DNA of 64,000 bases from JACRGC01 sp041305345 (GCA_041305345.1 JBFYLP010000006.1:248001-312000), one strand, 5' to 3'; counted from the stretch's first letter, positions 18,132 through 27,466 are shown. Notes: a model not told the origin generated them from the letters alone. Made by a program: numbers and translations.

Positions 18132-18446
18132 ATGGCATCGGGTTTCCTTAAGGCATCGGCCGAATTCCTGCAGCCCACCCTTGAGAAGATCTCACTCGCA
18201 TTCTTCCTGCTTTTCATCGTATTCCTGGGGCTGTTAATCGACCTGCCCGAATGGGTGTACCTGCCGATAATGACGATATTGGCGTGGCCCCTGCTGGGCT
18301 TGGTGCAGCTTTGCGGGCCAACCGACATGGAATGCCAGAATGGGGCAACATTTGTGGGGCTCATTATGAGCCTTCTTTACTGGTACCTGGCATCCTGCTT
18401 CATCAGCTGGGCACTGGAAAAACCACCGGAGGAAAGTGAGGAATGA
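18132..18446 (+). CDS. Small membrane protein between the Era-like and DUF2073 genes
   Basis: This 104-residue protein (from ATG 18132) has two to three hydrophobic helices: one at about 20-40, one around the WPLLGLVQL segment, and one near the C-terminus at about 77-95. The last residues are acidic (KPPEESEE). It starts 6 bp after the GTPase stop and overlaps the DUF2073 start by 4 bp (ATGA), so the three are almost certainly one transcript. I recognise no family. Its position suggests that it could tether the GTPase or the DUF2073 protein to the membrane. Confidence 0.7.
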   Translation: MASGFLKASAEFLQPTLEKISLAFFLLFIVFLGLLIDLPEWVYLPIMTILAWPLLGLVQLCGPTDMECQNGATFVGLIMSLLYWYLASCFISWALEKPPEESEE

Positions 18447-18802
18447 TGGCCGGCATACAATTGGAATTCGTGGCTACGAAAACCTTGCACGGGAAGGACA
18501 TGGAGGAAAAGGCAAGGTTCATCATAAACGCGGTTCGGAGGGAGAAGAAAATTCTGATACTGGAAGAGGCGCTGACGCGCGAGGAGGAACGGGTTCTCTA
18601 CCAGCGGACTATGGAGAACATCGGCAGGGATTTCCCCGGCATCGAGATTTCATCCTTCGGGGAGGAATCCGCGGGGGTTAGAAAATCACTAATCAAATTC
18701 CTCGGAGGAAAGACCGCTGGCCTCACAATCATCGGGCCCTCGAACCTCGTCCGGCAGATAAAGAAGGATCCGGATAAGCTTAGGGTATTTGCAGGAGGCT
18801 AA
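18443..18802 (+). CDS. DUF2073 family protein
   Basis: This 119-residue protein is of the archaeal DUF2073 family, whose function is not known but whose gene is a standing neighbour of the Era-like GTPase. The pattern is preserved: a strand ending in the K/R-rich RFIINAVRREKKILILEEALTREEE segment, then a MENIGRDFPGIE helix, and a C-terminal domain of VRKSLIKFLGGK...GLTIIGPS. The ATG at 18443 overlaps the upstream gene and is served by GGAGG at 18429-18433. A T-rich stretch (TTTTTTT) after the stop may end transcription. The sequence coding its last residues recurs about 110 bp downstream (see the repeat entries). Confidence 0.85.
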   Translation: MMAGIQLEFVATKTLHGKDMEEKARFIINAVRREKKILILEEALTREEERVLYQRTMENIGRDFPGIEISSFGEESAGVRKSLIKFLGGKTAGLTIIGPSNLVRQIKKDPDKLRVFAGG

Positions 18803-18807
18803 TTCTA
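18763..18807 (+). repeat. 3' end of the DUF2073 gene, original copy of a short direct repeat
   Basis: Reads GAAGGATCC...AAGCTTAGGGTATTTGCAGGAGGCTAATT in part and encodes KDPDKLRVFAGG plus stop. It is matched by a degenerate copy at 18873-18917. Confidence 0.75.
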
Positions 18808-18872
18808 ATTTTTTTACTAATTAAATGGGTAGAGGCGACAAGGATAGGGGAGTACCCCCGGAAGTGCCATTG

Positions 18873-18917
18873 AGAAGGATCCAACAAGCTTTAGGGTTTT
18901 CGCAGGAGGCTAATTTC
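18873..18917 (+). repeat. Degenerate downstream copy of the DUF2073 gene 3' end
   Basis: Translated from 18872, this intergenic stretch gives EKDPTSFRVFAGG followed by TAA at 18911-18913, closely matching the real gene's KKDPDKLRVFAGG and stop. The surrounding 226 bp hold no open gene. It therefore looks like the surviving tail of a duplicated or recombined gene. It lies about 110 bp after the original on the same strand. Confidence 0.7.
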
Positions 18918-19028
18918 CATTCGGGAAGGGGAAAATAAAAGGCCTATTCGAGGAGGAACTGGAAGCTTCGCCCCTCGTAGGAAGGAGGAGCTTAGGGGTA
19001 TATAACATTTAACCAAAATATCCTGAAT

Positions 19029-20321
19029 ATGCGCAATTTGGACCTGCTTATCCTGCTTGGGGCGCTTATTGTATTCTTCGGGCAGTTGTACTACGCGACC
19101 CCGGCCACATCCGATGCGTACGAGAATTTCCGTATTGTGCAGTATTTCGAGGAGGGAGGCAATTTCCCAATTGAAAGCGCAGCCATTATGGGCGCGCCTT
19201 ACGTTTACCCGCCGGTTTTTTCGCTTTCCCTGCTGAATCTGAAATCCCTAACTGGTGCGGGTTACTATTTCAGCCTGAGCTTCATTTCATATGCGTGCGC
19301 ATTGATCCTTATTTCCGCGATATTCCTCCTAACAAAATCCACAGTGGGTGATGAGAAGAAGGCGTTGCTTGGGGTCCTTGGCATTTTTACGATCCCAATC
19401 CTCATATACAGGCTAATCACGCCCATTGCCGAAACATTGGGGGTTGCATTCTTCCTCCTCTCCTTGTATTTTTACCAAATGCGGAATTGGAAAATGATGA
19501 TGCTGATTCTCGTTATGTTCCCTTTCGTGCATTCAAGAAGCTTCATTTTCACGATAATTGCTATCGGTTTGGCCGCGGTAATGAGGGGGGATATTGGTAG
19601 GAGCATCAAGCATTCCCTGCCGGCTGTTGCAGTCTTCCTGATCTACCACATCGCATTCCCGGTCTATCCAATGGGATTCGAGAATCCTTCAATCGTCTTC
19701 CCATCGTTGTTTGAAATGGTTTCGCCCCTGGGGGTTGCGATGCTTGCAATCGGAATTGTTTTGTTACTTAAAAAGGGGCAAATCGACCACATAAATGGAG
19801 GAATAGTCGCCTCGTTAGTGCTCTGTTCGCTGATCCTCCCGTTCCCGTTCCGGCACGTGATCTTCCTCATAGTGCCGATGGCCTCATTTTCCGGGGAAAT
19901 ATTGAATGCGGATAGGCGCATTCTTGCGATTTTTTCGGTGTTCCTGGCGCTCACGGTGGCGCACGCAATCGAAGGCCGCACAGCTCCGCTGGATCCCGAG
20001 GCGATCAACGCGATCGCATCCGTGAAGGATTTCGGCGGCAAGGATGCGCTCGCATCCTTCAAGCACAATTATGCGCTTCCGTTCCTTGCGGGGAAAAAGG
20101 TTATCGTTGGCGCGTTTGCGGAGGGGCTGCAAGACGGCTCGGATAGGGCGAAGGCGCTGGATGAATATTTCGCGGGCGAGGATGGGAATACTGTTTTTAG
20201 GAAGTATGGGTCCACCATCGGCTTTTTTGAGAAGGGCGAGGATAAATTCGCGGGGAGTGGGGAGGCAAGGCTGCTCGAGTCCGACCACTTCGTTGCATAC
20301 TCATACATAAGGCGGACTTGA
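19029..20321 (+). CDS. GT-C-like polytopic membrane protein
   Basis: This 430-residue protein has about ten transmembrane helices and a soluble C-terminal part of about 110 residues. The first outer loop contains TSDAYENFRIVQYFEEGGNF (residues 30-49) and a YVYPPVF segment, an arrangement seen in GT-C glycosyltransferases where an Asp in the first loop is catalytic. A basic-aromatic PFVHSRSF loop follows in the middle. It is shorter than typical GT-C enzymes, so the catalytic role is not certain. The TATA box GGTATATAAC (18996-19005) lies about 25 nt before the ATG, predicting a leaderless transcript. A similar gene lies at 54512. Confidence 0.6.
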   Translation: MRNLDLLILLGALIVFFGQLYYATPATSDAYENFRIVQYFEEGGNFPIESAAIMGAPYVYPPVFSLSLLNLKSLTGAGYYFSLSFISYACALILISAIFLLTKSTVGDEKKALLGVLGIFTIPILIYRLITPIAETLGVAFFLLSLYFYQMRNWKMMMLILVMFPFVHSRSFIFTIIAIGLAAVMRGDIGRSIKHSLPAVAVFLIYHIAFPVYPMGFENPSIVFPSLFEMVSPLGVAMLAIGIVLLLKKGQIDHINGGIVASLVLCSLILPFPFRHVIFLIVPMASFSGEILNADRRILAIFSVFLALTVAHAIEGRTAPLDPEAINAIASVKDFGGKDALASFKHNYALPFLAGKKVIVGAFAEGLQDGSDRAKALDEYFAGEDGNTVFRKYGSTIGFFEKGEDKFAGSGEARLLESDHFVAYSYIRRT

Positions 20322-20470
20322 GGGGAAAAGGGGGTTTTGGATGCGCCCCCAGGATTGGCCATTAAAATATAGGTTAAGCACGCGCTTAATGAAAAATAAC
20401 ATTATATATAAAGCGGCTGCGAATTAGTTATTGCGGCTTTTGGCCTGCAATTATATGAGGGGATGGACTT

Positions 20471-22009
20471 ATGGATTTCAAGTACCCGGCATTGGTTTTA
20501 GTTTTGGTTGTCACGATTGGTTTTTTTGCGTACAGTTCAGTCACAGTCCCGCAGGCTTACAGGATAGACGCGCCATTTACCCTCAAGGAGGAGGCAAAGA
20601 GTGCGAGTTCAGACAAACCTGGCGCAGTCGAACTGACAATCTACCAGGTGGCGCCGAACTACTATTATAGCGATTATTTCGGAAGCAACGGTTACGACTT
20701 GAATACAGGCCTTGCCCTAATCAAGGAAAGAAGGAGCGCGAACCTTCCTTCCGGGCTTACAAGATTCCAGATGAAGGGAACAGCGCAATTCCTCGACAGC
20801 AGTTCCATGTCCCTCAAGGACCTAACCGACCCCTCAACACAGGTGCTGGAGCAGAATTACCAGTACGATTTGATCAGCTCCGAAAAGCTCATGGAAAAAT
20901 ACCTGGATAAGGATGTGGAGGTTGTTATCGGGAATGGGAAGGATTCCAGCGGGAATGCGGCAAAGGAGACGGTGAAGGGGAAACTGCTTAGCTACAGCGG
21001 CGGGCTGGTGCTTCAAACAGCCAGCGGCGTTGTCACACTAAAGGATTTTGAAAGGATCAATTACCCGGCGTTGCCAAACGGCCTTATAACTTCACCGACG
21101 GTCGAATGGCTATTGCAGAGCTCGAAGGAGGGGCTGCACGATTTCCAGGTATCATACCTAGCATCGGGGTACAACTGGAATGCCGACTATGTGGCGATAG
21201 CAAACAAGGATGACAATTTGCTCGATATTACAGGATGGGTCAGCATCAAGAACAACGGCGGCGCGACCTTCGAGGATGCGAAATTGAAATTGGTTGCAGG
21301 AGACATCAATTTGGTTAGGGGAACTGCGACAAGGGACTATTATCTAAGCGAATCTGCCGGTTATGCGCCGAAAGCAGCAACAGAGCCGCAATTCGCACAG
21401 GAAAGCCTCTTCGAGTACCACCTATACACGCTCCAAAGGCCGGCAACTCTGAAGAACAACGAAAACAAGCAGATAACGCTCTTTGACGCGAAGAACACGG
21501 CAGCGCGGAAGGAGTTCGTTTTTGAGGGAGGCTCAGGCAGCGGGCAATACGGGTATGATACGAAAGTAAAGACGAAGCTTATATTCGAGAATAAGAAGGA
21601 GACCGGCCTTGGAATTCCAATGCCCAAGGGGAAGGTGCGGGTGTACAAGGCGGATTCCGAAGGGCAATTGCAATTTCTCGGGGAGGACCAGATCGACCAC
21701 ACCCCGGAGAATGAAAAGATCCGGCTGTTCCTTGGGAATGCGTTCGATATAGTCGCGGAGAAGAAGCAGACGGACAGGAGGGAAATCGGGACGTGCACTT
21801 CCCAGTACTCATACTCTGTGGAGCTTAGGAACCACAAGAAGGAGAATGTTGAGGTCGTAGTGCTGCAAAGCGCTTATGGGGAGGCCGAGATAACAAAGGA
21901 AAGCCTGCAAAGCGTGAAGGAGAGCAGCACCCAATTCTCCTGGAAGGTGCCTGTTGCGGCGGATGGAAGCGCGACCCTCACCTATACCATTCAGCAGAGC
22001 TACTGCTGA
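20471..22009 (+). CDS. DUF4139 domain-containing surface protein
   Basis: The 512-residue product has an N-terminal membrane anchor or signal (residues 6-24) and a DUF4139 domain in its second half. The hallmark is visible around residues 235-280: WNADYVAIANKDDNLLDITG, then W-V-S-I-K-N-N-G-G-A-T-F and KLKLVAGDINLV. The domain occurs in secreted proteins of bacteria and archaea and is of unknown function; it is probably a beta-rich structural module. A final CTSQYSYSVELRN strand and a closing immunoglobulin-like stretch end in a lone Cys. Translation from ATG 20471 has a GAGGGG ribosome site, and a TATATATAA box lies about 65 nt upstream. It probably faces the outside of the cell. Confidence 0.8.
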   Translation: MDFKYPALVLVLVVTIGFFAYSSVTVPQAYRIDAPFTLKEEAKSASSDKPGAVELTIYQVAPNYYYSDYFGSNGYDLNTGLALIKERRSANLPSGLTRFQMKGTAQFLDSSSMSLKDLTDPSTQVLEQNYQYDLISSEKLMEKYLDKDVEVVIGNGKDSSGNAAKETVKGKLLSYSGGLVLQTASGVVTLKDFERINYPALPNGLITSPTVEWLLQSSKEGLHDFQVSYLASGYNWNADYVAIANKDDNLLDITGWVSIKNNGGATFEDAKLKLVAGDINLVRGTATRDYYLSESAGYAPKAATEPQFAQESLFEYHLYTLQRPATLKNNENKQITLFDAKNTAARKEFVFEGGSGSGQYGYDTKVKTKLIFENKKETGLGIPMPKGKVRVYKADSEGQLQFLGEDQIDHTPENEKIRLFLGNAFDIVAEKKQTDRREIGTCTSQYSYSVELRNHKKENVEVVVLQSAYGEAEITKESLQSVKESSTQFSWKVPVAADGSATLTYTIQQSYC

Positions 22010-22225
22010 TATTGGTTTATGGCGCTTGGTTATGATTTAAATGCAAGGCCAAATGCAACAGGCCACAAACCATAGGCATTAGTGCCAACAAACCGCAAAT
22101 AAAATGAGTCGGGGATGGACCAGTAAGGATGCCCACCGTTACGGAGGTACGCAGCCAATATCAATACAGCCCCTGAAGGAGGCAATGTTTAAATATGCCA
22201 AATGAGTAGCTGATTTTATATCAGC
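22010..22225 (+). other. 216-bp intergenic region with two TATA-like boxes
   Basis: No credible reading frame was found. It contains a TATA-like TGATTTAAATG near 22032-22042 and another, TGTTTAAATATG, near 22187-22198. The second lies about 30 nt before the GTG at 22226 and probably drives that gene. The first could drive a short RNA across the intervening 120 bp, which includes a small hairpin (GGCATTAGTGCC, around 22076) and a G/C-rich stretch, but no known RNA family was recognised. Confidence 0.3.
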
Positions 22226-24427
22226 GTGATTCATTTGAAACCCACAATCACTCTTCGGGCGGCATTGTTCCTCGTGTGCCTCCTTTCAGCCGAGGCGCTT
22301 GCAGGCATCAATACAACCCAGCTCGAAATCGGGAGCAGCACCGTCTGGGACCTGACTTATTACAATTTCACGCTGAATGCCTCGACCGCCCAGAACATGA
22401 CCAATCTCACGATAATCTTCCCTGCGGGATTCGTCGTTTCATCCGCAAGCATCGGCAACACATCCGGCAACCTGTCCAACGGCACGACTTTCATTATTGG
22501 GCAGAATGTCAGTTATTACTTCGATCCGCTGCAAATCGAGGCGTACACGAACATCACCTTCAAGGCGAATGGCGTACGGAATGCAAACGCCAGCGGCACG
22601 CATTCGCTTATGGTGCTGACGTTCAACGGCACCGGTGATGAGAACAACACGGGCAATGCAACTGTCGATTTTTCCCTTACGCCAGCCCATACTTCCGAAG
22701 TGCAGGCGGTATTTACAACTCAATTGCCTACTGCGGGATCGAACTTCAGCGCAAACCTGAGCAGCCGCGACAGGTTTGGCAACCCGACCAACGACACATA
22801 TGACTTCACATCAGACGACTCGCTTGCGATCCTGCCCCCGAACGGGACATCCAACGGCACGGAAATCAATTTTACCCTGAAAACAGCAGGAACGATGGGC
22901 ATTACGGTTAGGAGCGCAACAAATGCCACCATTTCCAATGTGACGCATTTCAACGTAAGCGCGGCGCAGGCGGCTTCAGTGAGGGTATTTTTCTCATCCA
23001 AAGTTTTCACGGCGGGGCATAATTTCTCGGGCAATTTCTCCTCGTTTGATGCGTTCGGGAATGCGGTTAACGACACCTACAATTTCAGCAGTTCCGACTC
23101 CAACTCCACTCTTCCGGAAAACGGCTCAGTGAACGGTACGGATTATAATTTTTCACTCGGCACGGGCGGCTCTTCGACGATCACCGTCTTTAGCGGTTCG
23201 AACAATTCCGCATCCAATGCAACCACGTTCGAGGTCAACAATATGACCGTCCATAACATCACCGTTGTGTACTCGGCCCTTTCAAGCGTTGCAAATGGCA
23301 CGATTTATGCGAACATAACCTCGTATGATGCAAATGGAAACCCGCTGACCGATGCATATGTCGCAACATCCTCGGACGGACGGGCGGTGCTTCCCGCATC
23401 CGGATTCTCCAACGGCACGAACATCACGTTCATCCTAAAGACTGCTGGCACGATAACAATCACCATTACTAGCATGGGTAACTCCTCGGCAACCAACGCC
23501 ACCCCCATCCTGGTGAATGTTTCAAGCGTATCGCAGGTGCTGCTAAGCCCGCTTGCCCAATCAATTACAACGGCGCAGACGCAGCAGTTCACAGCTACAT
23601 TAGTTGATGCGTTCGGGAACACAAATAGCACCGTGACCGCCACCTTCAACAGCACCGGTTCAATCAGCACGAGCGGGCTGTTTTCGCCAAGCGCAGCTGG
23701 GACCTACTATGTTGCGGCCAGTTATTCCTCCATCTGGAACACGACTACGATTACGGTTAGCACCCCAACCGCGACCCCGACGGCTACTGCCGAGGATAAT
23801 TCGGGAAGCACCGGCAACACGCAGACAAATCCTACGTACACCCCCCCGGTCTATCAGCCGCGGTCAACTCCAACGCCTGCAGCGGCCACGCCCGCTCCCA
23901 CCTCCAAAAAGACATTGGCAATCCAGGAAACGCCTACGCCCGACCCGTACAAGGCAAGTGCGGAGGCGGAAATAAAATCGGCGCAGGAGGCAATCAATGA
24001 GGCAAAGGGAAAGGGGCTCGACACGGCTGAAGCAGAAAAATTGCTGCAAACAGCCGTCGGCTACGCCACAAGCGGCGAATACCAGAAGGCATTTAGCTCT
24101 GCCCAGCAGGCGAAGGGAAGGGCAAACCAGCTGGTGCTTGCAGCTGCTAAAGCCGCATCCGTGCCGGAGGAGCTTAGCGTAATCGACAACAAGGGAGGGG
24201 TGAAATGGCCCCTCATATTCCTCATCGTGATCATCATTGGCGCTGGCGTTTACTCATACGTGCATTTTGCGGAGAAGCAGCGTGAAAAGTTCAGGAAGAG
24301 GCACGCGGAAGCAGCTGCCAAAGCCAAGGATGAAGCTGAGGAAAGCGAAGGGAAGGATGAGGAAGAAGGCGATGAGAAGAAGGGCAAGGGCGGCAAGCAC
24401 AAGGGAGAGATAGACATTGCGCTTTGA
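22226..24427 (+). CDS. Repetitive, sequon-rich cell-surface glycoprotein with C-terminal anchor
   Basis: This 733-residue protein is laid out as a surface stalk. It has a signal peptide (about 1-27), an N-terminal domain to about 155, and three immunoglobulin/invasin-like repeats of about 92-96 residues starting near 158, 250 and 346. Each repeat contains a pattern like F-G-N-x-x-N-D-T-Y followed by NGT...NFTL-T-A-G. A fourth, degenerate repeat starts at about 434, then a Thr/Pro-rich stalk (about 512-565), a helical bundle segment (580-650), one membrane helix (about 660-682) and a Lys/Glu-rich cytoplasmic tail. I count about 45 N-x-S/T sequons before the stalk, making it a natural AglB substrate. 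The start is GTG 22226 or TTG 22235; a TATA-like box at 22187 fits either. Confidence 0.8.
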   Translation: MIHLKPTITLRAALFLVCLLSAEALAGINTTQLEIGSSTVWDLTYYNFTLNASTAQNMTNLTIIFPAGFVVSSASIGNTSGNLSNGTTFIIGQNVSYYFDPLQIEAYTNITFKANGVRNANASGTHSLMVLTFNGTGDENNTGNATVDFSLTPAHTSEVQAVFTTQLPTAGSNFSANLSSRDRFGNPTNDTYDFTSDDSLAILPPNGTSNGTEINFTLKTAGTMGITVRSATNATISNVTHFNVSAAQAASVRVFFSSKVFTAGHNFSGNFSSFDAFGNAVNDTYNFSSSDSNSTLPENGSVNGTDYNFSLGTGGSSTITVFSGSNNSASNATTFEVNNMTVHNITVVYSALSSVANGTIYANITSYDANGNPLTDAYVATSSDGRAVLPASGFSNGTNITFILKTAGTITITITSMGNSSATNATPILVNVSSVSQVLLSPLAQSITTAQTQQFTATLVDAFGNTNSTVTATFNSTGSISTSGLFSPSAAGTYYVAASYSSIWNTTTITVSTPTATPTATAEDNSGSTGNTQTNPTYTPPVYQPRSTPTPAAATPAPTSKKTLAIQETPTPDPYKASAEAEIKSAQEAINEAKGKGLDTAEAEKLLQTAVGYATSGEYQKAFSSAQQAKGRANQLVLAAAKAASVPEELSVIDNKGGVKWPLIFLIVIIIGAGVYSYVHFAEKQREKFRKRHAEAAAKAKDEAEESEGKDEEEGDEKKGKGGKHKGEIDIAL

Positions 24428-24474
24428 TTCGCAAATCTAATTCTTTAATCAAGAGGGCTGAAATTTATAATCCG

Positions 24475-26889
24475 TCACACGCTGCACTGCGTCCCTATTG
24501 CGCTTTCCTTCCATATGTGCAGCTCAAGCGATTTCGCCTTCCCTACAGCCTTGATCTCCTGCTCAATGAGAGGGAAGTAGTGCTCGAAATCCGCAGGGAT
24601 TGATATTTTCACGCTTGCAAGCTCCTCATTCAGCGCGAGCTGGTTGGATGCCTTGAACTTGCGGATATCAGATATTATTTGGTGCAATGCTCCCGCAACT
24701 CCATCCATTTCGTCATCAATAAGCGCCTCATTTGCTATGGGCCATTTTTCCTTGTGGATGCTTCCTATTTTTTTCGATTCTGCGGGGTACAATTGATGGA
24801 ATAATTCTTCGGTCGTGTAGGCGATGAATGGCGCGAAAAGGATCAGGGATTGCCTTAGCACTTCCAGTAAAACGTGTTGCGCCGCTTCCTTGCTTTCTTT
24901 TCCGAAAATTTCAGGCTGGTATATCCGGTATTTCACTTCCTCGAGATAATAGTCCGCAAGTTCTTTCCAGAAGAATGACTGCAGGGCGATGATCGCCTCG
25001 TAATAATCGTAATTGTCCATCGCTGCTGTGGCCTTCTTGATGGTTTTCTGCAGGCTGCTTAGGATCCATTTATCTGTAGCACGCAAATGCGGCTCGTGGT
25101 GGCTAAACGCGTTTTCCGGATAACCCTCCGTGCTCTTCTGGACGAAATTACCAACATTCCAAAGCTTCGTTAGGAAGCCCTGCGCATAAGTCACGTCCTT
25201 CCAGTAGAAGATGTTGTCCTTCCCCGTAGCGCCGGAAAGCGCGATCCATTGCCTTAGCGCATCAACCGAGCTCTTTGCAATCACATCCTTTGCTTCAATA
25301 TAATTACCGGCGCTCTTGCTCATCTTCTTGCCATCTGAGCCTAGCACCATGCCGTTGACAAGCATCTCCTTGAAGGGCGGCCTTCCAGTCAGCATCAGGC
25401 ACCTGAAAATAGTGTAGAACGCCCACGTACGGATGATGTCCGTGCCCTGGGGCCTTACTGCGGAGGGGTACAAATGCTTGAACTTGGCCTCATCCTCGCC
25501 CCATTTGGAAATCACAAGGGGCGTGATGCTGCTGTCGACCCAGCCATCGCAAACACTCGTCTCGCCGATTATTTCACCCCCGCATTTTGGGCATTTTGAT
25601 AGATGGAATTTGTGGGTTGCGGGATCAACTGGCAGCTGCTTCTTATCAGGTGCAAACACATCGCCGCACTTGCTGCAATAATAAAACGGAATCGGGACCC
25701 CAAAAACCCTCTGCCTCGATATCACCCAATCCCACTCAAGGCCTTCGGCCCAATCCTTTAGCAGTTGGAGCATATGGGGCGGGTGCCAAACCATTTTTTC
25801 AGCTGCTTCCACAACTTTTTCCTTATTTTCCTTCACTTTGATGAACCATTGCGATGAGGCGAGCAATTCTATTGGCTTCTTGCACCTATCGTGCACCTTT
25901 ACCACTTGCTGCAGCTTCTCCTGCTTTGTTAGCAAGCCCTTGTGCTGCATCTCCTCGATGATTTTCGCCCTTGCCTTGGACGCATAAAGACCGTCGTAAT
26001 CTGCATTTGCATTCTTCACGCGGCCCTTCTCATCAAGCCCCTCGATCATCGGAAGCTGGTACTTGTACATCCAGGCAACGTCCTGCGCATCACCAAAGGT
26101 GCATATCATAACCATTCCGGAGCCGAAAGCGGGGTCGACTGCAAAGTCCGCGTAAATCCTTACGGGCTTGTTGAAAATGGGCGTGAATGCCATTTTGCCC
26201 TCGAAGCCCTTGTAGCGCTCATCCGATGGGTTGAAGGCGAGACCCACGCAAGCATGCATCAGTTCGGGCCTTGAGGTCGCAATTATCAAATCCTGCTCGT
26301 TCTCGAATTTGAACTTGACGAAATTCAATTTGCCCTCCCGCTGCGAATCGTCCGTTTCCGCCTTTGCGATGGCACTTTCGCAGTTGGTGCAGAAGGGCAC
26401 GGGATGCTTGCCCCTGTAAACCAGGCCCTGCTCATACATTTCTATGAGGGATAGCTGCACCTTCCGGTGGTATTCCTTGTCGATGGTGAAATATTCGTGC
26501 TCCCAATCGATTGAAAAGCCCATCTGCTTCATCTGCGCCTTGATGCTTCCAACCATCGTATGGGTCCATTCGAGGCATTTTTCCCTGAACTGCTCTCTTG
26601 GCAATTTGCCAAATTTCGCCTCCACCTTCGTTTCTGTTGGGAAGCCGTGGCAGTCCCAGCCTTGGGGGAACAGCACTGCAAAGCCCTGCATCCTCTTGTA
26701 CCTTGCAGCAAAATCAATGTAGCCCCAATTGAGCGTGCTGCCCGTGTGGAATTCGCCGGTTGGGAAGGGCGGGGGGGTATCGATTACGTAAAGCGGCCTC
26801 TTCCCGTCATCCTCAAAACGGTAGGTCTTGTGCTCCTCCCAGTACGACTGCCACTTCTTTTCCATTTCGGGAAAGCTAGGTTTTTCCAT
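24475..26889 (-). CDS. valS: Valyl-tRNA synthetase
   Basis: This enzyme charges tRNA-Val. The 804-residue class I enzyme has the HIGH-type motif as HTGS within PPPFPTGEFHTGS (about 38-50), a Rossmann core split by the CP1 editing domain, a zinc-type knuckle (CSKCGD...CPKCGGE, about 420-465), and the KMSKS loop in GSDGKKMSKSAGN. A tRNA-binding anticodon domain follows, ending without the long coiled coil of bacterial ValS, as is usual in archaea. The ATG at 26889 overlaps the end of the upstream gene by 14 bp, inside an A11 run on the coding strand, so translation may be coupled. Confidence 0.97.
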   Translation of the reverse strand: MEKPSFPEMEKKWQSYWEEHKTYRFEDDGKRPLYVIDTPPPFPTGEFHTGSTLNWGYIDFAARYKRMQGFAVLFPQGWDCHGFPTETKVEAKFGKLPREQFREKCLEWTHTMVGSIKAQMKQMGFSIDWEHEYFTIDKEYHRKVQLSLIEMYEQGLVYRGKHPVPFCTNCESAIAKAETDDSQREGKLNFVKFKFENEQDLIIATSRPELMHACVGLAFNPSDERYKGFEGKMAFTPIFNKPVRIYADFAVDPAFGSGMVMICTFGDAQDVAWMYKYQLPMIEGLDEKGRVKNANADYDGLYASKARAKIIEEMQHKGLLTKQEKLQQVVKVHDRCKKPIELLASSQWFIKVKENKEKVVEAAEKMVWHPPHMLQLLKDWAEGLEWDWVISRQRVFGVPIPFYYCSKCGDVFAPDKKQLPVDPATHKFHLSKCPKCGGEIIGETSVCDGWVDSSITPLVISKWGEDEAKFKHLYPSAVRPQGTDIIRTWAFYTIFRCLMLTGRPPFKEMLVNGMVLGSDGKKMSKSAGNYIEAKDVIAKSSVDALRQWIALSGATGKDNIFYWKDVTYAQGFLTKLWNVGNFVQKSTEGYPENAFSHHEPHLRATDKWILSSLQKTIKKATAAMDNYDYYEAIIALQSFFWKELADYYLEEVKYRIYQPEIFGKESKEAAQHVLLEVLRQSLILFAPFIAYTTEELFHQLYPAESKKIGSIHKEKWPIANEALIDDEMDGVAGALHQIISDIRKFKASNQLALNEELASVKISIPADFEHYFPLIEQEIKAVGKAKSLELHIWKESAIGTQCSV

Positions 26890-27424
26890 TTTTTTTTTTC
26901 ATTCCCTCCATTATGGCTACCTTCCTTAAAAAAAGCATGAAATGCACGTTATCGAGGAATGCGGACGTCATCAGCCCATCCGCAATGCCAGGCGTGCCAG
27001 CCGCCCTTGGTTGTGAATCCGCATATATTGGCTCCCTTATTTTTAATAAATGCGCCTGCGCCCGTTCAATTCCAGCAGGCGACAATTTAATCCTTTTTAT
27101 CCTTCCGGCAATTTCCAGGAATCTGGCAAGCGGGCGCGATTTCGAAATATCCGCAAATTTTGGGAGTTCGGCATCTGATTTCCCAACCAGGTTTTCAGTC
27201 CTTTTGATTAGTTGGGCAATGGTCGTTGGATGTGAAAATTCCCTGCGGAAAATCCCCGCCTCCCTTGCATCCTTGAATGCACCAACGGGCAGGAAAAAGA
27301 ACCTGATTGGCCCTAAAAGCGTCGATTTTACTTCCCTTTGCTCATTTTGAAAATATTTGAAAATTTTGCCATAAAGCTTCCTGCTTTGGGGATTTAGCAT
27401 GCCTATTTCCTTCCTGTTTAGCAT
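26876..27424 (-). CDS. Hypothetical protein upstream of valS
   Basis: I do not recognise this roughly 182-residue soluble, strongly basic protein. It is mostly alpha-helical, with RKLYGKIFKYFQNEQREVKS near the start, a hydrophobic GPIRFFFLPVGAF segment and an Arg/Lys-rich ARFLEIAGRIKRIKLS helix, and it ends in a Lys-rich tail. The ATG at 27424 is given; a GTG at 27433 in the same frame is an alternative. Its 3' end overlaps valS by 14 bp through a poly-A run, so the two are one transcript. A nucleic-acid-binding or tRNA-related role is possible from charge and context only. Confidence 0.6.
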   Translation of the reverse strand: MLNRKEIGMLNPQSRKLYGKIFKYFQNEQREVKSTLLGPIRFFFLPVGAFKDAREAGIFRREFSHPTTIAQLIKRTENLVGKSDAELPKFADISKSRPLARFLEIAGRIKRIKLSPAGIERAQAHLLKIREPIYADSQPRAAGTPGIADGLMTSAFLDNVHFMLFLRKVAIMEGMKKKNGKT

Positions 27425-27466
27425 TCTTCTCACTGGTAAAAGCTTGATTCCGCAGGGTTATAAGCG

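Noticed and set aside
22010..22225. A structured RNA gene in this gap (SRP RNA, RNase P RNA or box C/D RNA)
   Set aside because: The gap is too short for SRP or RNase P RNA, and I found no matching C and D boxes at proper spacing. Only a weak small-RNA possibility remains.
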